Program-made: the position numbers and the translations under genes | Shown: positions 1 to 11,130 of the stretch, one piece after another | Layout of the letters: the number at the start of each line of letters is the position of its first letter | Position numbering within the stretch: the first letter of the stretch is position 1 | Notes under the pieces: generated by a model | What the model was told of the DNA's origin: nothing | Seen by the model: the letters and a program-made list of their open reading frames with translations, nothing else | Databases searched by the model: none | Source of the DNA: Dipylidium caninum | Taxonomy: Eukaryota; Platyhelminthes; Cestoda; Cyclophyllidea; Dipylidiidae | Reading direction: 5' to 3' | Assembly: GCA_017562135.1 (NCBI GenBank) | Contig: QEYB01000062.1 | Span: forward strand, 124,001-188,000 | DNA: 64,000 nucleotides

Positions 1-1597
1 TATAAATTACTTGACGCTCTCGATTACTCCAAGACCGTGCATAAATTCATTTATTTTTGTTTGTCCTTAGCGATTGAATTGTAAAAGTTTGAGGCTACCT
101 CCTCGCGTTCCTTGAGGCAGTCTTGATGCCTCACCTCGTTTCAAAGTTATCTTTTCTGAGTCCCTCTTGCCTCTCTTAAACAGTCAACGATTACGTAACG
201 CCACAATGGATGAAAAAGGATGTAGATAAGTCTTACTTAGATCGTTGGTCTGTTTCAAACCACCATGAGAAGTTCCATGAGTTTCTTACAATGAGAAGTG
301 ATTACTGCCATGATGAGCGTGAGTTGATGGTCCTCACCGCGTCCATATCGGCTCCTGAAGGCAGCAGGCGGCAGTGTGCACTACCGGGGGCCCGTTCGGT
401 TGCGCAGCGACAGGAGGCGCCGCGTGGCGGAGGACCGTCCAGACGCGCTGGTGCCGCGTTGGTCTGCAGGCACGAAGCGACGCATCCGCCGTCTCTCGGG
501 TCAAGTGGTGCCTCCCGTGACGCGAGTGCGCAGTTCCGGTGTTTCCTGTTTTTTAAGGCGGAATCACCATGCTCGATCTGTGTAGGAAGACTTATTCTAT
601 ATTAGAGACGATTTAGACTTACTTTCCTCATCATTTTCCACTCGTCTTAGCATAAATTTGTTTTGCATTCAGATGGAAGAGTGCGGGGGGCGCGATGTAA
701 TGAGGACAGGCACTTCTATTGCCTTCACAAATACCTTTTTATTCCTCCTAGCCCCAAGACTGAAAGTTAGATTTTTAAAATAGAGGCTCCGCTCTGTTGA
801 GACCCACCGTACATTTTCCTTCGTCGCCAGCCAGAATACTTTAATAGCATTTCAGTACATTTGTCTTTCTCTCAAAGCGTTTCCTCCGAGCGGCTCAACT
901 GAGACCGAATTGTATAATAAGTAGACGAATCTCCTCCCACCCATGTCCTAAACGAAATTATGGAGTATATTTCTTTCCTAATCAACTGAGCTTTCATCCA
1001 CGCGTTTCGTCTCTCGTCTCAATATCTCAATTCTTTAAAAAAGTTTCTTTGAACTGAATCTACGTAAAAATTCATATTCCTATTCTGCATACAGCGGCAT
1101 TGTACTAAGATATGCTTCCTTTTAAAATCTCATGAATTTTGCTCGATCTACTATCCACCCTCATCTATAAAGTTTCCATGGCAAATGGGAGAAATGTCCC
1201 CATTGATGGCCTTCGAGATTCCTCTTTCGACAGATAATGATGAGGGCTTGTGTGTTCATGTGCATTTTCAGGTTTTAGGGACTTTTGGACATTCCTTCTG
1301 CTCGTCTTGGTCCTCCATTTCGTTAAATTAAGAGTATTTAGCGGTCCCATATTTTGGGTGAGTGAAGAAGAAACTACGCTTCGCCCAGACATCTGCGGCA
1401 CTCATATTGCACGAAGACTAATGCAGCAAAAAGGTTAAAATGGGCGGTCTTCTTATTCCAGCCACTTTTTCTGAGACAAAAACTCCACAACTTGCCACCA
1501 TCCCACAAAGTTCATACCAAACTGCTCGGCACCTTACTTTTACCTATTATTTTCACAATAACTGTCTGAATAAGGGTGATGAATGTTGAATCCCCAG
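1..1597. other. 5' flank or intron; one GC-rich island, no secure gene
   Basis: Mostly AT-rich sequence. About 340-560 is a sharp GC-rich block that stays open on the plus strand as an Arg-rich reading (376-585, 69 residues after the first Met) and follows a possible AG acceptor near 359. It could be an exon of an upstream gene, but I recognise no domain. The exon encoding the first half of the PDZ domain that continues at 1598 was not found here, so it may lie before the window. Confidence 0.3.
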
Positions 1598-4500
1598 GTC
1601 ACACTGCACAGCATTGCTGCAAGAGCCGGCCTGGAAGTCGGCGACACCGTCGTCAAAGTCTGCGACGCACAGGTTCAGGAGAAGGAGCACTCCCAAATAA
1701 AGGCCGAAATACTGCGCGCGGGAAACGAGTTGGACTTCACCGTCATTAAGTATGTTCTGCCTCTCATCTTTTGCGTTTCGCCTATTAATTGCCACCGAAA
1801 CCGGTAATCGCACTCGATTTCACGTCTTTTGTCATTTTTCTCTCCTTGTCTCAGATGGAAATTTGTGGTTAGAAACGTACAAACGACCGACTTCTTGCCA
1901 TATTCGACCAATGGACGGCAATAATGCGTGACGCTTCAAATAGTATTGCGTTCCTTTGGGCCCCCATATCTCAGGCAACATCCTCATTAAATTTTCGCAT
2001 AGGCGCTTCCGAGTTCGAGTTAAACACACCTAATTCGGTTGTCCATAGAAGCCTCTTTGCCTTAAACGCATTCCACCATCGGTCAAAGAAGGGAACGCAC
2101 AATTTCATAACTTGAAAGTCTCCATTTATATGGCCACGGTCCTGCAACACGAGTCCTTTTGCAATTGTTCTAGGTGGAATTCCGTCAAGTTGCCGCTCAC
2201 GAGCGACGAAAGATCTGCCCAAAGGTATAGAAAATTCTTCTTCCTTGGTATTAAACAGATAATTTTGAAACATCTCCGGTGCCTGGGAAAATGTGCTGTG
2301 TTCCTATCATTTTTGGTCCCTTGCGCACTTCAGGATGGATTAAGTGGAATCAACTGCGCCTGGGTCATGGATAAGTGTTCAAAAAGGGGCAAAGGATTTC
2401 CCCTTGCAAGTATAGCGATTTCGCCAAAAAGAGGAAGATTAGGCTGGGCACTTCTCAAGGACTCATTCATATTTACGGCTCATGATTAAGGTTTTTAGCA
2501 TTTCACATTTCCACAAAGTGCGTTTGAATATTTGCCGCCTATTTCACCCTTCAAAGAAGTTTCTATCACTTCATTGCAATATGAATTAACTTACCGCCGT
2601 GGTTTCACTGCCAATTCGAACAATAAGCGTAAAATTAATCCCTGTCCCTCCCATACTCTCCGCGTATCTAAATCTTAATGACACAAATTCAAAATGGGCC
2701 CTGCGGTCATGTGGTGAGGCTGTTTTACCACAAATCAGTTTACAGCAAGGCTACCTGAGCTAATATGACATGAATCACCTACGAGGATGAAAGACTGATT
2801 CAAGAATGATAATGAGGCATTTATTTTATCCCTTAAAATGGCCAGAAGACCCACCGATCTTAAGTAAGCTTTACTGTGCATCTAGTTGTTAGTTAAGCCG
2901 GACATTGGCCAGACATGAGACATTCGGGAAGGTAGAATGTTAAGGACTAGCACAGTTGCCGAATGAGCGATATGTTTGGTGCCATGATACAGGCAGGGCA
3001 TCGACAAGGAAGTCCTGGCCCAGCGAGCCCCCCACCTGTTGCGCCCCTCTGCCCCGACGACCCCCAGTGGGGCTGCAGTGCAGCACCCGCGGGCACCGGG
3101 TACGTGGGCGAGCGCCACCAGCTCCCCCCACGCCGACAAAGCCACCCTCACACGCTCTTTTCGCTTGCTGGACAAGCACCTCAACGCTATGGGCGCCCCA
3201 CCGTCTGCGCTACCGCAAATGACGCCGCCAAAAGCCGCCGACGACTTTTCTACTGTAAGTCAGCGCGCATCACTCTACCCTGTCATTACCCGATTTTATT
3301 ATGGATGAACTGTTTATAGTGACTGACGAAACGGATGAGGTGCAAGTCGCCTTCAAAGCCAGCCTTCCACATCACTAATGGGATCGAAAGATCCTGTCTT
3401 TAATGTGGTGCATTACCGAGTCATCATACTGAATAGGAGGAAATGAAATGAGGAGATTTGGCCACAGAGTGTATAGGGTGCCCCTTGTCAGTTCCCCGGT
3501 TGCCCTATTACATTCACAGACACTGTAGCTAGTCACAACATTCAAAAGTGAACATCCAAGTAGTCTTTTTAATAGCGCTGAGCCTAAGATTTGCTGGACA
3601 ACTGCAGCCAGGCACCGAACCGCGCCAAGTGACATAAGCATTCGGGAAGGGGAAGGGAAGGGAAAGGAGGGGAAGTGAATTTACAGGGCACTGCGTGAAA
3701 AACACTTCCATTAATATCGAATTCGTGTGCGTGCATCCGTTCAGGGCGAAGAAGTGAAAGGACGTCACGTACGAATGTGTGGCCTTTAGGATTCGACGCA
3801 GCTGCTTGCACCCACCCAATCTACTTAGCCCTTCACAATTTCGTCTACGGTACTGGGTAGGTAGAGGGGTGGCAACGCAAAATTTTCGGTCCAAAATCGC
3901 AAAATCTTCTCCATTCGTCTATTTCTGATGTTGTCTGGGCTCTATTCATTCCAGAAGTATTCCTCTTTCCGTGCAGTCAGTGTATAAGCGTAGGATTTTG
4001 ATTTGATGCTCTCTTACTGGAAAGCGCTGTTGCCCCTTGCTTGACTGCTTCATCACATTGCGAATAATTCAGCATCAAGTGAATTCGTTCAGATATTGTC
4101 AAATGGGTTTAAAATCCAAGCAGGCATAAAGCCGAGAAAGCGGAACTTAGGTTGGAGTTCACGATCTTTTAAAAATTTTCATTAGCTTTACGGCTTTCCC
4201 GGGTAAATTGTAACGGTATTTTATTGCGACATAAGCCACGACACAAAGCATAATTTTTTTTAAATTAAAGTCTCTCTACCGGGTAGTGATTCGCCAAAAG
4301 GTAATTAACTTCCACCCTCCCCTCCCTCCCCCTCAACCCATTTTTTTCTGTCAGACGCAAAGGTACTACTGCGAAAGTGCTCTCCGCTCAAATTACACAT
4401 CTAACACGTCATCAAATCGCGCAATTCTCAACCACACAATACATTCACCAAATTACTCACCCAGCATGGGCCAAACCTCCCGAGCCGAGCCTCATCCAGC

Positions 4501-4987
4501 AGGTGTGGCTGAGATCAACACCCATCGTACCTACTTCGCCACGCCTGCTACGCTCTCACGGGGGAACTCGGAGTGGTGCAACGCGAGCCCCACTAGAGTT
4601 TACTACGACTCCCCAACTTCGTTGTCCCGCCCGGGCACGTGGTCCTCCTCTGCTAACCAGCAAATGCGCTACTACGAGAGTCAGTCCAGTGTGGAGCGCT
4701 GCAGTGCTGACGATCCTGGACTCATGACGCAGTACTACGGCACCCAACAAACCTGTTATGCCAGATATCGCCCTCCATCACAGCACCGCCAGGAGCAGAC
4801 GATTATTCAACAGAACAACTATCAAAGCAGCGGTGAGTGGAGCAGCGTCTCGCCACAGCAGTCGGTGCCTACATCCCGTGTCACCTACCGGCCTACGGAA
4901 AACAGTTTCATCGCAACTCAAAAGCCTAAACAGCACCTTCGGCAGCATCAGTCTCAGCAACACATGCAAAACTTTTTCTCTGGTTAG
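1598..4987 (+). CDS. PDZ protein of Zasp/PDLIM (Enigma) type, 3' part
   Basis: Three exons are visible: 1598-1749, 2993-3254 and 4355-4987. The first encodes the second half of a PDZ domain (VTLHSIAARAG..EVGDTVVKV..), typical of the ALP/Enigma/Zasp family, which links alpha-actinin at muscle Z-discs to kinases. Exon 2 is Ala/Pro-rich and contains a TRSFRLLDKHLN segment. Exon 3 is Ser/Tyr/Gln-rich with repeated motifs of the form (R/T)xY(Y/F)x(S/T). Phases agree: exon 1 ends in phase 2, exon 2 starts with one base and ends in phase 0, exon 3 starts in phase 0 and runs to a TAG. Introns are 1,243 and 1,100 nt. No LIM domain follows, so this is a short PDZ-only isoform or a LIM-less family member. 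The 5' exons are missing. Family assignment is inferred from the half PDZ domain and is fairly but not fully sure. Confidence 0.72.
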
Positions 4988-7514
4988 TAATGCTACGTAA
5001 ACGTGTTTTTTTTATTAATTAGGGTGGCACCCTTCTCCCCCCCCCCCCCAGCCCTTATACCTATGAGATCAAACTTTCGTTACTGTAGTTGTTCAACCAC
5101 TTTTGACCTTGTTTTTAGTAAACCTACAATAAATTAAAGAATCTTCGATTAGAATTACTTCAACCCTAGAGTTATTCGGCGAATAATTGACTTGTTAATC
5201 ATACTGTACACCAATTCAAGTTGGTTTGATCAGTTTCTTCGTAAAATTGCGGTATTTATGCATTTCACTACAGTATCCGATTACCAAGACCAAGAGCGGT
5301 GGTCGACAACAGGATCTGTTCAAACATACAACACAGGATGGATGTAAAAGAAGACTGAACATCACATGGACACTTTCGACTGAATGAGCTCAATCACATC
5401 TGCGCAACTCTTTCTTCATTAGTGCAATACCTTAAGAAGGCTTATCGCACCTCTCTTTATAGAGCTTGTGCCACTAAATAACTTTGAAATATGCACCGCC
5501 TTTCCTCATTTCAAGCACCAAGAGAACTATTTATGCTTTCTCGCACGCAGTATTAAAGCTACCACAAAAGTGCCTATTTTCGCGAAGCAAGAACGAATTT
5601 GTCGCTACAAATTATTACATGATTTTTGGTTTTATAAAAGTGCGCTTTTTACATCTCATGTAAAGACGGCGCGATCTACCCTTTTTCAGAGCTAAGTATC
5701 CTATGGCGCAATAATATTTAGGATGCTCCCTGGTTGTATTGCAAATGTAATTTGTGGGACCTTTGCTTCAGAGGTAAAGTCTGTTCGAAAGGTCCATTGG
5801 AGAAGGAAGGCATGGTCAACCCGTGAGCTGTAAATGCACCAAAATAAAACTTTAATCTCAGTGGAAGCGCAAAATAGTTTCCTAATTAATCGGAAAAGAT
5901 CTTGTTTACAGACGACGAGGTTAGAGACATCTATTTAACTTTGTTCTACCTCCGAAAATGATCAGCACGATTAATGACAACGGTTAAGGCCTCACCTTCG
6001 CCGAATTCCGCAAATGGAGTTTAAAGTTAGCTCTATTTAGTGGAAGTATGCGTTCCCATTCATTCTATACAGAAATTGACTCTAAATAAAGATTCATCAC
6101 CATAACAATAATTAAGTCCAACTAAATGATCTTAGCATAATTATATGCGAATAATATGAACTATGCATAATGATCTTCCAAGTCCGACCAAGTGTAGCTT
6201 GGAGGACTGCTGTTAGCCTGGCTCAGCTATTCTTACATACTATTTGATCGTGCGGTCTGTCCTTAAGGTAAATCTTCTATAAATATGATGATGATAATAA
6301 GCAATTTGCTGCTTACAGAACTTATCGCAGTGGAGCAAGAACTTTACCGGAGAGGTTAATGAAAAGGTGATATATAAAACTCATGTGGAACCTGAAAGGA
6401 ACATTACAGAATTATATGAAACATCGTCTTCATTAATAGGGTAATTTATATTATAGAGACTCATGAGAATGTTGGATAAGTGAAGCAAGGAACGTCGCGA
6501 GGACAGCTTACGCTACGAAGACTTGGAGCAATATCTCAGTGGTTTCTCCCTCAATTCTAATTAGACATTGGCAATGGGTTCCACAAATTCATTATAGTCA
6601 AAATGGGCAGATCGCATGAATTACTTCAAGGAGGAGGATACTGGAATCGGTCTCCTAGTTAAAGGTTAGCAAATGTACATCGAGGTCGACTCAACATGGG
6701 CCATATGAGATGATTTTGACTAGAAAATCCCGGAGATTCTTCGGAAGTTTATGTAAGTGCCTACAGCTATAAACAAATCAGAGGCATCTGACTGACAACC
6801 ACCATAAAATTACTGCTATTTTAAATGGAACTAACATAAGCTACTCATCGTTATCCGACCTATTTGACCGTGAAACGTATAAAGGCACAAAACGGTACTC
6901 CCCCGAGCATTGTGTTAAAGGCCTACGCGCATATAGTAGTTATTGACACCAAGCCTATATATCCTCACCAAATAAATGTACTTAGTTGAGTAAAACACAA
7001 AACCTTTTTTTCATAAACATTAAGTCTGTGGACATTTACTTTGACGTGCGTAGTTTAAATGACCCATAGGCGGTATGTTTTTACAGAGCGCTAGTTTTGG
7101 GTAGGGTGCGGAAGCATAATGCTTGGGCAGGTAGGTTTAATTGTGTCAGGCGGTAACACAAGTTTTCCCAATTTTTAAAATGTATTGCACCGTTTTCTTG
7201 TATCCGAATAGGTATGTTAGTGGCCTGTAGAATAAATTGGAGTTCAATTTGTGTGCAACGAAATTGCGTCGTCGACAGCTCCGCATTACTTCTTTGTCTT
7301 TGACGGCCAATTTACGCAACTTTATGTTTGAAGCTAATTTGCTTAAAATTTAAGGCTTCATACCTTGTGCTCTACAGTCTGGGTGCTGGATTTACTCTCT
7401 CGTTTTTTAATTTTGACTGATGCCAAGTGACCGTGCATGTTCGTACGGCTTGACTGTAATAAAAATGCTGTCATTGCTCAGTTACAAAGTACTAATTCCC
7501 CATTTGAAATATAG
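4988..7514. other. Intergenic, no gene seen
   Basis: AT-rich sequence without a convincing exon. It contains a poly-C tract at about 5036-5049 just after the PDZ gene. The promoter and first exon (initiator Met) of the following CAPZB gene should lie in its 3' part, but I could not fix them. Confidence 0.5.
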
Positions 7515-9364
7515 CATGATGAACAACTGAATTCCGCCCTTGATTTGTTGCGGAGGTTGCCTCCACAAAAATTTGAACGTGTTCTGCAGTGCGTTCTCGA
7601 CATCTGCCCTCAGATCTCCGAGGCTGTCCTCAGTACGGTCGATCAGCCAATGAAAATTAAACGCGATGCCAAAGCGGGTCGAGATTATCTGCTGTCTGAT
7701 TTTAATCGTGATGGGGATTCGTACCGATCACCCTGGACAAACGTTTACGACCCACCATTAGATGATGGTGTGCTCCCTTCAGAGCGTATTCGTGTTCTTG
7801 AAACTGAAGCTAATATTGCCTTCGATCGGTACCGTGAAATGTTAGTGGAATATTCGCAACCTTTGTTATACCTAGCTTGAATTCTTATTAATTTCGAAAT
7901 TCTTTATTTCCTGACGATAGTTTCATATGCTAATTCTTGACTTTTAATTTGCTTTGTGATCGATCTTTTCTACTTACTCCGTATCTTTTGTTGGACCATA
8001 ATGTTAAGGTCTTAAGCACAAAGTCGGTTTTTATAAGCAGTCAATTACTGTCAAATGTTTGATCACCTGTATAAGGCAAACCAAAGATATTAGAATCAGC
8101 AAATTTTGATTTGATTTTCCATTTCTTCACAGGTATTTTGAAGGTGGTATTTCTTCCGTATATTGCTGGGATCTTGATCAAGGTTTTGCGATGGCTATCC
8201 TTATCAAAAAAACTGGCAATGCTTCCTCCACTAGCGGGTGTTGGGAATCCGTTCATGTCGTTGAAGTGCAGGTATATTTGTGAAAAACCCACTTTTGCGT
8301 TCTAAAGAAGTAAAAGTAATTGTCTATTCCTTTGAACTACTGACTTTTATTTTTCCTAATTATTTTTGGAATGTTGTCTCGAATAATTTCCTTTTTTTTC
8401 TTATTTGCTTCAGGAGCACTCTACCGCCAAGTCAGCCCACTATAAATTAACAAGCACAGTCATAATGTGGATAGAGACTAGTAATTCGCGCTCCGGGGCC
8501 TCGACTGTGAGCGGCCATCTCAGTCGCATGGTTGAACGCGAGTCCACACTCACGGATCCAAAGCAACATATCGTTCATATTGGGTCGATGGTAGAAGTTA
8601 GTAAATCGTTTTCATTTATTACCAATATGATAATTTTTTCGCAAATTCATGATTCTATTTTTCTATTAATTTTATTATGGACGAATATGTTTGTCTATTA
8701 AACTCGACTAATTTTGTATTTGTCCTAACTGAGGCCCTGACCCTTTTCGGATTAACACGAAATCCTAGGTGTTTCCTGTTTATTAATAAAGCACATATCT
8801 GTCTTATCATGTAAGATTAACAGAGTATTCTTTTTTCTACTTATCTCCTGGATACATCCATCAACACAGATATACTATCTCACTGACAATTATCGTTGTG
8901 TTATTTGATACTAACCGGAGTTGGTCTGACTTACACTTCGCTGAGTTGGTTTTTTGCATCGATGTCAATATACAGGTTCTCTTATTTTACTGGTCGAGTT
9001 CGATGTAACCCAAACAGATTTGGAAGCCTTTTAAACGCTTGGCTAGTATAAGTAATTAATAACGTTTTTAGTATAATGGAGGTTTCATTTTACATTGTCA
9101 CTCTCCGCCTGTCCCGATCTAAAAATGTAAGAAACAGCCAGCATTAATTGTTCATTAATTTCCACATTTGTCGTTTTGGTTACTGACGATTTGATATTTC
9201 AGACACACGAGAACCAGATGAGGTCTCTTCTGAATGAGGTTTACTTTGGTTCGTCCAAGACAATAATCTATTCAATGCGCACATACGAGACGGCTGAAGA
9301 AGAACAAGCTCGTCGTCAAATGGCTCAGAACATGAATCAGGCCGCACAGCAGAAATCCCAGTAA
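7515..9364 (+). CDS. CAPZB: F-actin-capping protein subunit beta
   Basis: CapZ beta pairs with CapZ alpha to cap the barbed ends of actin filaments in the cytosol and at Z-discs. Exons are 7515-7840, 8133-8271, 8414-8596 and 9203-9364; introns are 292, 142 and 606 nt. Phases join cleanly to 269 residues plus the initiator Met, against about 272-277 in vertebrates. Family landmarks are all visible: [40 protein letters not shown], the [16 protein letters not shown] segment, [12 protein letters not shown], and [11 protein letters not shown] near the C-terminus. The C-terminal tentacle is Gln-rich rather than Lys-rich. The first exon ends within a Met codon (AT|G) at a GTTAGT donor. The start codon must sit in an upstream exon, because the first exon here opens with HDEQLN, equal to residues just after the Met in homologues. 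Identity is very secure. Confidence 0.97.
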
Positions 9365-11130
9365 AAATCCGTATTTCTCCTGTTGCCTCCGTCTCCGCTT
9401 TATGTCGGTTGCAACCATCAGTTCAATCCCACCTCTTTCATTCCGTTTCCAATCTGAGAACCCGACACCACTTTGCACATACGTTACTCTCACTCTTTTC
9501 CTTGTCTGATTTTTTCTACTTTGTCAGCTCTTTGATCCTGTTTGGGGAATTCCATCAGCGCGAGCGTGCGCACACATTAATAATGCTCAACTCTTACTAG
9601 TGGTGTTGTCAACACTAACCATTGCAACCTAAACGGGGGTGCACGTGATTATGTGGACGCGCTCGCACGGACACAGCAGTACCGAACTACACCTTCGTTG
9701 TCGCTCCACTTATTGTTTTTTTCGTCAGCTCTTTGTTATGGGAATACTGATGCTTCTCTACTCCATGCTTCCATCTCATGCACTTGTCTGTAAGCCCTTA
9801 TTCGAGACTGATTTTTTCTACTAAGCCAGCGCGGCTATTAACCCCAGTGCCTTATTTTGTCCACGATTATGAGAGTTGGTCCTGAATCGCTAATGCTGCA
9901 CCATAAGCCATCGGAAAACTCGCATGCGATTCGGGATTGCATTACCTAAAGCAATTAAAATTAGGGGCAGTACAAATGATATAACGGTGAGGATACTGGT
10001 GTAAGCGTTTGACTGAGTGGGTCGGGAATTAACTGTAAGGTAGGATTTCAGTAAACTTTGTTCATCCTAATGCGTTATTCATTAATGTGCCGGGAGTCAT
10101 TTCAATGTTTTCAAGTTGGTTTTCTGGTCTTGTGTCTGCGACAAGTAATGGAACGAAAGTGGCAGTGTGCCGGCCACTGCGCTTCGGCCTTCCGCTGAGG
10201 GTGTGCGAGGCGTGCGTGTTATGCGCTCGGTTTTACTGACTGAAGCCAAATGCTCGTCTTTATGCCTGTTGGACGGTTTTTTAAGGAAGTCCAGATCCAC
10301 CCGGTCGCGTGGGCTTTGACCACCACTTGGCCCTTTTATTCATCAGAGGTGATGCATTGCTTAATCAGACACATTAACAATGGTACGCTGGCAAGATTGG
10401 GCGAATTAAAGGGCGCCTATTTCTTTGTTTAAACACGGGATGTGTATTTCCTGAAAAGTTTCGCAGAATTAGCATAGGCAACACGTATTACTTTGCCCAT
10501 GTGCGGATGTGACGGAATAGTGTGGACAGTTTTGCATAACTTTCGGAGCCGCACTGCTCTCCCCTTTTGCGCCCTGTCTCAGTCCTAGCGACTGCATCTT
10601 CGCCAGGTCTGCTGCTCACGTCGGCGCGCCAGCGCTTGCATTCACACCCCCGCGTCTGTAATTATGCCACCTCGGATGCGAAGCACATCAAATCACATTC
10701 CTTATCTGGTCTGTCGCGAATTGCACACCAAGGTGTTCGTCTGAAGGGTGTGCGCCATCCCTCCGAAATTCTTGGCTTACTCCATGCCGCATCATCCACT
10801 GCTCTTGGAACTATTGCGAAGGCCGTGCGAAAATAGCTGGGGTATGCGGATTTTTAAAAATCACTTCGTTGCTGCTTCGCAACTGCCTACTTCACAGTCT
10901 ACAAGTTGCACTGTAAGTAGAAACACAGAATGTGGCTATTTTTATTAAAGTGTTGGAAGATGTGACAAAATTCTCTTAAATAAGCCAATGAAGTGGAGAC
11001 AAGCGCTCGTTTTGCATTTATGCTCCTCTCGGTTGTGGTAAGAATAATAATTTTACTAGAATATATTTTATTATTTTGTCGAAATGTTAACAAATCGACG
11101 GTCAGCCCAAACCCAGCGAAGCTGTGACGT
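9365..11130. other. Intergenic between convergent genes
   Basis: Separates the 3' ends of CAPZB (+) and the pacifastin-module gene (-). Several short open frames exist (for example 10567-10836 +) but none has a recognisable domain or a supporting splice structure. I see nothing functional beyond 3' UTR sequence. Confidence 0.5.

Noticed and set aside
4377..4727. Alternative frame over the PDZ gene's last exon
   Set aside because: It would follow if the 1598-1749 exon joined 4355 directly, but the 2993-3254 exon fits between them in phase and leads to the tyrosine-rich frame.
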